Source: CBDCHC01 sp965277055 (GTDB taxonomy: Bacteria > Pseudomonadota > Gammaproteobacteria > PS1 > Pseudothioglobaceae). Taken from it: a DNA stretch of 64,000 bases. The stretch lies in assembly GCA_965277055.1 (NCBI GenBank), contig OZ255703.1, positions 1,178,001 through 1,242,000 on the forward strand, in the 5' to 3' direction. Of the stretch, positions 50,231 to 57,996 are shown piece after piece (position 1 is the stretch's first letter; each line of letters starts with the position of its first letter). Both the position numbers and the translations under genes were made by a program. The notes under the pieces were generated by a model that made no database searches, was not told where the DNA came from, and was given only the letters and a program-made list of their open reading frames with translations.

Positions 50231-52336
50231 ATGAAAAATCATTTAATTACGCTTATTATGTGTGTATTGGTATTGAGTTTATCTTCGTGTGGTGGTGGCG
50301 GTGGAGCGGTTAGCCAAAACGAAGGACAAGGAGGAGATAGTAGTGTAACTATTAGCAATTTGTTCAATAGTCAAACAAGTCTTGAGCCAGTATCATCTTT
50401 CATACGTGATGATGGAGTTGTTGTTACTCGTATTGGTGATCGTGGTCGTGACCGTCATGCCAAAGAAAATACTTCCAATAATCGCTATGATCATTATCTT
50501 GCTCATTATTGGGAATTTCGTACCGCACGCATTCAATTGGAAGATCATGTACCTAATGGCACAAGTCTTATCAAAGCTACATTTATTTCCGAAGCAGAAT
50601 TAGGGGCCCGTGAGTTTAGAGTTTGGTACTGGGGTAGGAATACGCCTGGGCAATTTCATTTTAATCCACAAAAAGAAGAAGAGAAGGTCAGCCCTATCGA
50701 AACAGGTGTGGTTTACGTTGGTAGGGGGACATGGAATGACAATTTTGAAAAAATAAGTGATACAGGTAATCAACACATGTACACACTTGACATTGTTAAC
50801 AAATGGGAAAATGGCGGCCAATTTCAGAATGACTTAGAGGAAGGGACTAATATGGAGTTTGAGGTGAGTCAATTTTTACTATCACCACCAGCAGGAGCGA
50901 GATTAAATTATTATGGCACTTCTTTTGTTTATGTTATTGGACAACCTGGGGTAGTGCCATTTGAGTGGCAACGAGGTGTAGATAACGCTGGTGGGCAAAA
51001 CGATGGCACGCCAATTGCACAGAAAGGATTACTCGGTGGAGCAACGACATTGGGCTTTAATTATAGTGCTGAGCCTGCTGGACGTTTTATGCAAATGGCA
51101 ACTAATTTAAGTAGTAGAAATGCTCAGCCTTTTGTAAGAGGTCGTAGAGTGCATCACACTAATTTCGAAGATGGGTCCCATGGAGAGCGCGCAGACAATC
51201 CAATTTGGACTGAGCAAATTGGCAAAGCAGGCAATCACTATATTAATCATTCCTGCGCCTCTTGTCACGTGCGTAATGGGCGAGCATTAGTTGAAGATGT
51301 TGGTACGCAACTTGATAAGTGGGTATTTAAAATAGCCGATGTAAATGGTAATCCTGACCCAGATCGTGGTTCAGTATTACAACCTAATCAAACGGGTTCT
51401 GGTATTTCTGAGGGGTCCGTTAGTCTTGCTAATTGGACTGAACTCAGTAATGGATTGCGCAGCCCAAATTACGTCTTTAGTAGTGGCGCGCCAGCAAGAT
51501 TTTCAGCACGAATCGCACCTCAATTAGTTGGCATGGGGTTGCTAGAGGCTATTCCAGAATCAGCTATTCTTGAATTGGCTGATCCTGATGATTCTGATAA
51601 TAATGGTATTTCTGGGCGTGTTTCGATAGTTACTGATCCAGTAACAGGTTTGCAACATATAGGGAGATTTGGCTATAAAGCATCTACCTCAAGTGTTAAA
51701 AATCATACTGCTAGCGCATTAAATATCGATATTGGCGTAATGACTAGTGTCATGCCAGAGCCTGATTGTGGTAGCCAACAACATAATTGCGGTAGCTCAG
51801 GACAAGAGTTAGCAGATGAGCAATTAAATGATTTAGTTAAGTATGTTAGTCTGCTCGGTGTTGGTGCTAGACGTGACTATAACAATACTACAGGAGAGAC
51901 AATTTTTAACGAATTGCAGTGCAATGCATGCCATCGCCCTAGCTTCACCACCAGTGAATTTCATCCATTAGCAGAGTTACGCAATCAAACCATTTATCCA
52001 TATACAGATATGTTATTACATGATATGGGTAGTGGTTTAGCAGATAATCATTCTGAGGGTGTTGCTACAGGTGCTGAATGGCGTACCGCGCCTCTGTGGG
52101 GACTGGGTCATACACAAAGTGTGTTGTTGGGTGATGCTAAAGCTAATGATTTAGTTTCATTAGCTGGCAGAGCAGATGATGTGAATCGTATTGGGTACTT
52201 GCATGATGGTCGTGCACGTACTATTGATGAGGCAATACGTTGGCATGGTGGAGAGGCGCTAACGTCGAAAAATGCCTATGAGTCTTTAACCACTTCAGAA
52301 AAACAGGCACTATTGGCATTTTTAAATAGTTTATAA
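50231..52336 (+). CDS. Di-heme oxidoreductase (DUF1111-type) lipoprotein
   Basis: Probable periplasmic or outer-membrane-anchored cytochrome. It starts with a signal peptide and lipobox (LSLSSC, then GGGGG). A novel-looking N-terminal domain of about 220 residues follows, then the di-heme core: CASCH (about residue 349) and CNACH (about 569). The typical C-terminal parts are LLHDMGSGLAD, GAEWRTAPLWGLG, YLHDGRARTIDEAIRWHGGEA and LLAFLNSL. At 701 aa it is longer than the usual 450-500-aa family members. Its substrate is unknown. It is the only intact gene of the tRNA-Ser element. Confidence 0.82.
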   Translation: MKNHLITLIMCVLVLSLSSCGGGGGAVSQNEGQGGDSSVTISNLFNSQTSLEPVSSFIRDDGVVVTRIGDRGRDRHAKENTSNNRYDHYLAHYWEFRTARIQLEDHVPNGTSLIKATFISEAELGAREFRVWYWGRNTPGQFHFNPQKEEEKVSPIETGVVYVGRGTWNDNFEKISDTGNQHMYTLDIVNKWENGGQFQNDLEEGTNMEFEVSQFLLSPPAGARLNYYGTSFVYVIGQPGVVPFEWQRGVDNAGGQNDGTPIAQKGLLGGATTLGFNYSAEPAGRFMQMATNLSSRNAQPFVRGRRVHHTNFEDGSHGERADNPIWTEQIGKAGNHYINHSCASCHVRNGRALVEDVGTQLDKWVFKIADVNGNPDPDRGSVLQPNQTGSGISEGSVSLANWTELSNGLRSPNYVFSSGAPARFSARIAPQLVGMGLLEAIPESAILELADPDDSDNNGISGRVSIVTDPVTGLQHIGRFGYKASTSSVKNHTASALNIDIGVMTSVMPEPDCGSQQHNCGSSGQELADEQLNDLVKYVSLLGVGARRDYNNTTGETIFNELQCNACHRPSFTTSEFHPLAELRNQTIYPYTDMLLHDMGSGLADNHSEGVATGAEWRTAPLWGLGHTQSVLLGDAKANDLVSLAGRADDVNRIGYLHDGRARTIDEAIRWHGGEALTSKNAYESLTTSEKQALLAFLNSL

Positions 52337-52390
52337 GGTCATGACAACTATAAAAGTTTTTCTCCAAAGTTGTCATAACCTATATTATTT

Positions 52391-52465
52391 TTACATGTTG
52401 ATGATAGAGATACGCAAAAGAAAGATATTAAAAAAGCAGAACAATTATTACAAAAGATAGACTAA
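52391..52465 (+). pseudogene. Remnant C-terminus of a RelE/HigB-type toxin
   Basis: Translates as LHVDDRDTQKKDIKKAEQLL, then QKID and a stop. This matches the end of addiction-module killer proteins (G-D-K-STQKKDIKKA type). The rest of the gene is missing or unrecognizable. It directly precedes an antitoxin remnant in the canonical order. Confidence 0.6.
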
Positions 52466-52470
52466 TAGCA

Positions 52471-52739
52471 ACATTTAAAAAGTTTGACCCAAGTAACAAC
52501 ACACAAGCTAACGTGTATTTGCAGCTAATACCAAAAGAAAAGTGGAGTAGATTATGTTGCAACAGTAAAAGGCATGAGCCAAATGGCCAAAAATATCGGG
52601 CTAGGCAGAGAGAGTTGATATAAAGCCCTATCTAGTAAGAATACCTCCCAAATTTGAAGCGGTATGAAAACCTCTTAACTCTTTAGGTATTGGCATTCAT
52701 TTTGAAAATGCTAAGAATGATAAGCCAATAACGGTATAA
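52471..52739 (+). pseudogene. Remnant of a HigA-type addiction-module antidote gene
   Basis: Pieces in different frames spell the family in order: TFKKFDPSNN, then MSQMAKNIGLGRES-stop-YKALSS (TGA at 52616 where Leu is expected). Then, after a frame change, come FEAV and LNSLGIGIHFENAKND. At least one nonsense and two frame changes are present. With the toxin remnant upstream it is a dead higBA-like module inside the tRNA-Ser element. Confidence 0.65.
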
Positions 52740-52863
52740 TTTTGTAGTAAATACAATATCAGTATTTAGAGAGTACCTTAATTAAAATGGGTACAGGAGT
52801 GGGTATAAGATGGGTAAGTTAATATCAAGTATATTAATATTCAATGAGTTAAGTGCTTAATTA

Positions 52864-52884
52864 AAATCCCTGTCCCTCCACCAT
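52864..52884 (+). repeat. attR-like copy of the tRNA-Ser 3' end
   Basis: Exact 21-bp duplicate of 49880-49900 without the rest of the tRNA. It lies 27 bases before the xseB start codon. Confidence 0.85.
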
Positions 52885-52911
52885 ATTATTTCACTCAATC
52901 TTATTGGCGCA

Positions 52912-53160
52912 GTGGCACAATCGAGCAAAAAATTTAACTTTAATGAAGGATTAACCGAGCTTGAAGCATTAGTGCAAAAGCTTGAAAGTGGTGAATTAGA
53001 TCTTGATGAAAGCCTAGCTATCTTTGAGCAAGGCATTAAATTAAGCAGACAATGCAAAACTGCATTAGATACTGCTAAACAAAAAATTACCACCCTGAGT
53101 AGTGAAGACAACTACGGCGATAACAACGGAATGGGTAATGAATCAAAAACTTCTAAATAG
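52912..53160 (+). CDS. xseB: Exodeoxyribonuclease VII small subunit
   Basis: Small subunit of ExoVII, a single-strand DNA exonuclease. FNEGLTELEALVQKLESGEL (about residues 9-28) and LDESLAIFEQGIKLSRQC are the family signature. Length 82 aa. The start is GTG at 52912 with no visible ribosome-binding site. The attR copy of the tRNA-Ser element lies 27 bases upstream, so element insertion has replaced its native promoter region. It is followed by ispA after three bases, a common gammaproteobacterial pair. Confidence 0.92.
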   Translation: MAQSSKKFNFNEGLTELEALVQKLESGELDLDESLAIFEQGIKLSRQCKTALDTAKQKITTLSSEDNYGDNNGMGNESKTSK

Positions 53161-53163
53161 ACA

Positions 53164-54012
53164 ATGACTACTGCACAGAGTTGGCAGGAGTACAAAACAC
53201 TGATTGAGGAAGTACTGCCAAAGTATATTCCTACTGACGAACTCACTCCTTCAATGGAATATACCCTGTTATCAGCTGGCAAGCGATTTCGTGCATCATT
53301 ATGCTATTTAGTTACAGAATTATATAACACTCCACTAGAGTACGCTCATTCTAGCAGTGTAGCACTAGAATGTATTCATGCATATTCTCTTATTCATGAT
53401 GACTTGCCCGCCATGGATGATGATGATTTACGTCGTGGCAAACCCACATGTCATAAGCAATTTGATGAGGCAACTGCTATATTGACAGGGGATATCTTGC
53501 AAACATTAGCATTTCGTGTGCTAAGTGAAGATGAACTCCTCTCTGACTCTATAAGGCTCAGATTAATCTCACTCTTAGCACAAGCAAGCTATGATATGGT
53601 ACGGGGGCAACAACTAGATACGCAGCAGATTGAACATACACTAGAAAGCTTAACCCAACTCCATCAGTTAAAAACTGGTGCACTCTTAACAGCGAGTATT
53701 CTAATGGGTGCAGTTGTAGTTGAGGCAGATACTCGGGACTATGAGATATTAGGGCATATTGGCAGGGATATTGGCCTTGCGTATCAAGTGCAAGATGATG
53801 TAATTGAGCTTGGTGGGAGTGCTATTACCGGTAAATCAAAGAGTGATGAAAAAAATGATAAGATTACCTTTGTAACCTTAATGGGAGAGCAGGGTGCTAA
53901 AGCACATTATGAACACTTGTATCATACTGCTTTAGAGCAAATCAATTTACTCTCGGTAGATGGGAATAATTTGTGCAATTTAGTAAAAATTATGCAAAAT
54001 AGAAACTTTTAA
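53164..54012 (+). CDS. ispA: Farnesyl diphosphate synthase
   Basis: Condenses isoprenyl diphosphates to farnesyl diphosphate for quinone and undecaprenyl synthesis. The first Asp-rich motif is HDDLPAMDDDDLRRGKPT (about residues 78-95). The second is QVQDDVIELGG (about 209-219). Length 282 aa is slightly under the 299 of E. coli. The expected dxs does not follow; fabI does. Confidence 0.93.
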   Translation: MTTAQSWQEYKTLIEEVLPKYIPTDELTPSMEYTLLSAGKRFRASLCYLVTELYNTPLEYAHSSSVALECIHAYSLIHDDLPAMDDDDLRRGKPTCHKQFDEATAILTGDILQTLAFRVLSEDELLSDSIRLRLISLLAQASYDMVRGQQLDTQQIEHTLESLTQLHQLKTGALLTASILMGAVVVEADTRDYEILGHIGRDIGLAYQVQDDVIELGGSAITGKSKSDEKNDKITFVTLMGEQGAKAHYEHLYHTALEQINLLSVDGNNLCNLVKIMQNRNF

Positions 54013-54029
54013 TTTTTAAAAAACATATC

Positions 54030-54809
54030 ATGGGATTTTTAACAGGAAAACGGGCGTTAATTACTGGTGTGGCTTCTAACCGCTCTATTGCTTGGGGAAT
54101 TGCAAAATCAATGAGCGAGCAAGGCTGTGAAATTGCTTTAAGTTACCATACTGATAAACTTAAATCTCGCGTAGAAAAATGTGCAGCAGAATGTAATAGT
54201 GGCATTGTAATTCCACTTGATGCCGCTACTGATGAAGGCATTGAGCAGTCAAAAACTGCACTTGAGGAACATTGGGATAGTGTAGATATTATTATTCACT
54301 CTATGGCATTTGCCCCACGTGAAGCCCTAGACGGTGATTATGTTGATGCAACGAATAGAGAAGATTTTTTATTAGCTCATGATATTAGTTCTTACACCTT
54401 TACTGCACTGGCAAAAACCTATAAAGATATGCTCTCAAGTGGTGGTGCATTACTTACTATGAGTTATCTTGGGGCAGTAAAAGCGATTCCTAACTATAAC
54501 GTCATGGGCGTAGCAAAAGCTTCACTAGAAGCAAATGTACGCTATATGGCTGCCAGCATGGGTAAAGATGGTATAAGGGTTAATGCTATTTCAGCTGGTC
54601 CTATCAAAACTTTAGCTGCTAGTGGTATTAAAGACTTTGGTAAGTTATTAGACTATGCTGCAGAAAATAGTGCGTTAAAGCGTAATACTACCATTGAAGA
54701 AGTGGGTAATGCAAGTGCATTTTTGTGTTCAGACCTCGCATCTGGTATTACTGGTGAGATTGTCTATGTAGATAGTGGCTATAGTTTTTATGAAAGTGCG
54801 CCGTTATAA
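54030..54809 (+). CDS. fabI: Enoyl-[acyl-carrier-protein] reductase (NADH)
   Basis: Last reductive step of fatty acid elongation. The N-terminus MGFLTGKRALITGVASNRSI is the FabI form of the short-chain dehydrogenase fold. The Y-x6-Y-x3-K catalytic arrangement appears as Y in MSYLGAVKAIPNYNVMGVAKA (about residues 144-164), with the ISAGPIKTLAASGI segment. Length 259 aa. Standard FabI triad, so a triclosan-type site is expected. Confidence 0.95.
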   Translation: MGFLTGKRALITGVASNRSIAWGIAKSMSEQGCEIALSYHTDKLKSRVEKCAAECNSGIVIPLDAATDEGIEQSKTALEEHWDSVDIIIHSMAFAPREALDGDYVDATNREDFLLAHDISSYTFTALAKTYKDMLSSGGALLTMSYLGAVKAIPNYNVMGVAKASLEANVRYMAASMGKDGIRVNAISAGPIKTLAASGIKDFGKLLDYAAENSALKRNTTIEEVGNASAFLCSDLASGITGEIVYVDSGYSFYESAPL

Positions 54810-54814
54810 CAGCC

Positions 54815-55201
54815 ATGGATAATAATATTCAAGTAGATGTAGCGACTAAATTCTTAATTGAGCCTTCAATTAAAGAAGGCAAATATATTTTTAGTTATAC
54901 AATTGATATTTTTAATAAAGGTACCAAAGCAGCCCAGTTACTGAGCAGACACTGGCGCATTACTGATGCTAATAATGGCGTAGATGAAGTCAGAGGTGAT
55001 GGAGTTATTGGCAATCAGCCGATTATCAAAGTAGGGCAGAGTTATAGATATACCTCATTTGTGGTCTTAGATACCAATACAGGCATGATGTCTGGCACGT
55101 ATCAAATGATTAGTGAAGATAACGAAGAATTTGATGCGATTATCCCACCGTTTTATTTGATTACTCATGTAGATATTACCAGTTCTGAGAGTATTCAGTA
55201 G
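54815..55201 (+). CDS. apaG: ApaG domain protein
   Basis: Small beta-sandwich protein associated with Co2+/Mg2+ resistance; its biochemical role is unclear. The FSYTIDIFNKGTKAAQLLSRHW segment and a GDGVIGNQPIIKVGQ-YRYTS-F motif are typical. Length 128 aa. It follows fabI by five bases; the usual partner apaH is not nearby. Confidence 0.9.
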   Translation: MDNNIQVDVATKFLIEPSIKEGKYIFSYTIDIFNKGTKAAQLLSRHWRITDANNGVDEVRGDGVIGNQPIIKVGQSYRYTSFVVLDTNTGMMSGTYQMISEDNEEFDAIIPPFYLITHVDITSSESIQ

Positions 55202-55209
55202 GTTTATAC

Positions 55210-55530
55210 ATGCACTCTGTTTCTTTTATTTTTGAGTCTGGTGAGTATGATGATGAATTCTACGCTTTAGATACAGAAATCCTCTCATTTGCTAAGAGTC
55301 TTTCAGGGTATGCGGGCAAAGAAAATTGGTATTCAGCCGACCAAACAATTCAAAATGCCATATATTATTGGCATACCAAAGAAGCACTCAGAGAATTTTC
55401 TAACTATGCTACTCACTTAGAAGCGAAACGTAAATACACCAAGTGGTATAAAGGGTTTCAAGTGGTAATTTCGACTGTTGAGGCGAGTTATGGTGATGGC
55501 AATATTTCTCACATTACGCAAAATTTATAA
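55210..55530 (+). CDS. ABM-like (dimeric alpha/beta barrel) protein, hypothetical
   Basis: 106 aa. The FIFESGEYDDEFYALDTEILSFAKSLSGY pattern and YYWHTKEALREFSNYATHLEAK suggest a dimeric ferredoxin-like fold of the antibiotic-biosynthesis-monooxygenase type. WYKGFQVVISTVEASYG follows. The family assignment is by fold pattern only. It follows apaG by eight bases and converges with plsC almost without gap. Confidence 0.55.
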   Translation: MHSVSFIFESGEYDDEFYALDTEILSFAKSLSGYAGKENWYSADQTIQNAIYYWHTKEALREFSNYATHLEAKRKYTKWYKGFQVVISTVEASYGDGNISHITQNL

Positions 55531-55531
55531 T

Positions 55532-56239
55532 TTATTGTACTGCTAAGGACTGCAATTGTTGTTTGGTCCAGTCATATATTTCTTGTGTCGTATTTTTTAC
55601 TGAGTCTATTTCTGTAATCGGCTCACCTATTATAATAGTTACTACCCCAGGGTACTTAATAAAGTGATCTTGTTTCCACACGGTGCCTGCGTTGTGTGCA
55701 ATAGGTACTACTGGTACTTCTGCTTGCTTTGCCATCATGACTGCGCCATTTTGATATTCTCCAAGGAGCGTAGTATTTTTGCGTGTACCTTCGGGATAAA
55801 TAATTACAAAAATCCCTTGTTGTAACCGCTTCACCCCAGTAGTAATCACTTTTTTGAGTGATTTTAATTTTTGCGTGCGATCAATGACAATCGGCTTCAT
55901 CAATACTAATCCCCAGCCAAAAAATGGAATATACAGGAGTTGTTTTTTAAGAACCCCAGTATGCATGGGTAGAATAAGAGGTAAAAATAGGATATCAAGT
56001 GTTGATTGATGATTAGATATTATCACACAAGGTGTGGTAGGAATATGCTCACGCCCAATAATATGAAAGTGAATACTACAGGTTATTCTGAGCCACCATA
56101 GACAAAAGCGTTGCCATGAAGAAAGTAACGTATACCGTGTGCGTAGGGGCAAGAAGAACAAACATACGGATACTATACTAATAATACATGCTGATACTGC
56201 CATTCCAATAAAATAAGCAAATGAGCGAATAAACAACAT
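55532..56239 (-). CDS. plsC: 1-acyl-sn-glycerol-3-phosphate acyltransferase
   Basis: Makes phosphatidic acid from lysophosphatidate at the inner membrane. The acyltransferase motif NHQSTLDIL (HX4D, about residues 76-84) and PEGTRK (about 147-152) are intact, and an N-terminal hydrophobic helix is present. Length 235 aa. It is divergent from the second gph-like gene with only about 30 bases between starts. Confidence 0.93.
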   Translation of the reverse strand: MLFIRSFAYFIGMAVSACIISIVSVCLFFLPLRTRYTLLSSWQRFCLWWLRITCSIHFHIIGREHIPTTPCVIISNHQSTLDILFLPLILPMHTGVLKKQLLYIPFFGWGLVLMKPIVIDRTQKLKSLKKVITTGVKRLQQGIFVIIYPEGTRKNTTLLGEYQNGAVMMAKQAEVPVVPIAHNAGTVWKQDHFIKYPGVVTIIIGEPITEIDSVKNTTQEIYDWTKQQLQSLAVQ

Positions 56240-56269
56240 AAAATACAGGGTAAAAACAATCGATTTTAT

Positions 56270-56881
56270 ATGAAATTTACTACTATGCTTTTTGATTTGG
56301 ATGGTACGTTGGTAAATACCGCTCCCGATCTCGTAGCCGCATTAAACTATGTGTTATCTTCGCATAATCAGTCGCAAGTAGAATATAGTGTTGCTAAGCA
56401 ATATGTTTCCAAAGGCAGTAAAGCGTTGGTGCGTTTTGGTTTTGGTATAGAAGATACCCATCCGATGGGTATCACATATCATCAAGAGCTACTTGCATAT
56501 TATGAAAAACATATTGCTGATGTATCTGCACTCTTTCCCGGTATGAATGAAGTGATTGAACGCTTAGATAAATGGGGTATCGTCACTAATAAGCCAGAGT
56601 ATTTAACCCATCCATTGCTAGAGCAGCTTGGGCTTACTCCTGATGTAGTCGTGTGCGGAGATACTCTCAGTGAGAATAAACCAAGCCCTTTACCTATCCA
56701 ACATGCGATGAAGCAACTCGGGCTAGAGCACACCATTATGATTGGTGATGATGAAGTGGATTATCTTAGTGCCAAGCACACAGGTATTCCATCTATTCTT
56801 GTGGGCTGGGGATATAGTAAAGTCACTCAGTGGCATTACCGCGTTGAAGATGCACAGGAGCTATTAGCATGGGTGAAGTAA
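56270..56881 (+). CDS. HAD-family phosphatase, second Gph-like paralog
   Basis: 203-aa HAD hydrolase with MLFDLDGTLVNTAPDLVAAL (motif I, about residues 6-25), GIVTNKPEYL (motif II) and GDDEVDYLSAKHTG (motif IV). It is more Gph-like around the cap (NTAPDL) than the copy at 15322 and slightly shorter. It may be the true phosphoglycolate phosphatase, or a repair/N-acetylmuramate-phosphate (MupP-like) enzyme. Its last 13 bases overlap rmuC. Confidence 0.82.
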   Translation: MKFTTMLFDLDGTLVNTAPDLVAALNYVLSSHNQSQVEYSVAKQYVSKGSKALVRFGFGIEDTHPMGITYHQELLAYYEKHIADVSALFPGMNEVIERLDKWGIVTNKPEYLTHPLLEQLGLTPDVVVCGDTLSENKPSPLPIQHAMKQLGLEHTIMIGDDEVDYLSAKHTGIPSILVGWGYSKVTQWHYRVEDAQELLAWVK

Positions 56882-57951
56882 TGATTATTTTGGTTTGTGT
56901 GTTAGTGGGGCTATTAGTACTAGTGAGTGTAAAGTATCAACGCTTGTTAGTTTCGCACACTGAGCTGACCACCAAGTTGGCACTCAGTGAAGAAACCTTA
57001 GAACATGCTAAATCCCAATCTCTTAGCGCTGAGCAAAAAGAGTTAAGTAAACAAAATAAAGAACTCTTAGAGCCCCTTCAGGCAGAAATCAGCAAATTTA
57101 AAACCCGTTTAGAAGATTTAAATACTCATCAAACCAAAGAACGAGCCCAGCTCAAACAGCAAATCATTGACTTGGGTCATGCAAATAGGGAAATTGTGAA
57201 AAACGCTGAGCATTTAACCAATGCACTTACCCACGATAATAAAGCACAGGGTGACTGGGGTGAAATGCAACTTGAGCTGATTCTTGAAGGTTCTGGACTA
57301 AAAGAAGGGGTGGAATACCATAAGCAAATGGCATTTAGAGATGCAGCAGGAAATCTCAAAAAACCAGACTTTATCGTGCATTTGCCGAGGCAAAAAGATA
57401 TTATTATTGACTCTAAAGTATCCCTAAAAGACTTTACTGCCTATACCAACTCTGGGGATGAACTAGCACTTCGCAGACATATTAAATCAATTGAACAACA
57501 TATTAATGGCATATCTCTTAAATCCTATGAACAACTTGAGGGCGTGCACACACTTGATTTTATTTTTGTCTTTTTCCCGATTGAGGCAAGCCTACTTGCA
57601 GCGATTGAAGTCAAACCCGAACTCTTTAACGATGCTATTAAGAAAAATGTTGCACTGGTTTCCCCGTCCACACTCATGATGAGTTTAAAAGTGGTTTCGC
57701 ATATTTGGGATATTGAGAAACAAAATAAAAACACTGAGGAAATTATTCGCCTAGCTGGAGAGATGTATGACAAATTTCATGGCATGATTAGCTCACTAGA
57801 TACTGTTAAAACACATCTTGATAAAGCAACTGAAAGTTATATACAGGCAAAAAATCGCTTGAGTGAGGGCAGAGGAAATGCACTCACGACTGCCAATAAA
57901 ATTATAGAACTTGGGGTTAAAACTAGTAAATCTACTAGGTTGAAAAAATAA
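56869..57951 (+). CDS. rmuC: DNA recombination protein RmuC
   Basis: Limits recombination at inverted repeats, a putative membrane-tethered nuclease. It begins with one hydrophobic helix (about residues 5-22). A long coiled coil (about 35-125) follows, and then the RmuC domain with QGDWGEMQLELILEGSGL (about 123-140), PDFIVHLPRQKDIIIDSKV and FIFVFFPIEASLLAA. Length 360 aa. It overlaps the upstream HAD gene by 13 bases and is translationally coupled. Confidence 0.93.
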   Translation: MGEVMIILVCVLVGLLVLVSVKYQRLLVSHTELTTKLALSEETLEHAKSQSLSAEQKELSKQNKELLEPLQAEISKFKTRLEDLNTHQTKERAQLKQQIIDLGHANREIVKNAEHLTNALTHDNKAQGDWGEMQLELILEGSGLKEGVEYHKQMAFRDAAGNLKKPDFIVHLPRQKDIIIDSKVSLKDFTAYTNSGDELALRRHIKSIEQHINGISLKSYEQLEGVHTLDFIFVFFPIEASLLAAIEVKPELFNDAIKKNVALVSPSTLMMSLKVVSHIWDIEKQNKNTEEIIRLAGEMYDKFHGMISSLDTVKTHLDKATESYIQAKNRLSEGRGNALTTANKIIELGVKTSKSTRLKK

Positions 57952-57996
57952 AATTAAGTGCTAAAATGAGGAATTTTACTTAATAAGGATGGGATC

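Larger units (their letters stand above)
49880..52884. mobile_element. Small integrated element at tRNA-Ser, bounded by 21-bp direct repeats
   Basis: The last 20 bases of tRNA-Ser and the base after it (49880-49900) recur exactly at 52864-52884, just before xseB. That is the hallmark of tRNA-targeted integration. Inside, near the left end, TATACCACTTT occurs twice 12 bases apart (49967, 49979). Near the right end TGGGTA occurs three times at 11-12-base spacing (52788, 52800, 52811). These resemble integrase arm-type sites. No integrase is left. Cargo: a di-heme oxidoreductase lipoprotein and a decayed toxin-antitoxin pair. Confidence 0.8.
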
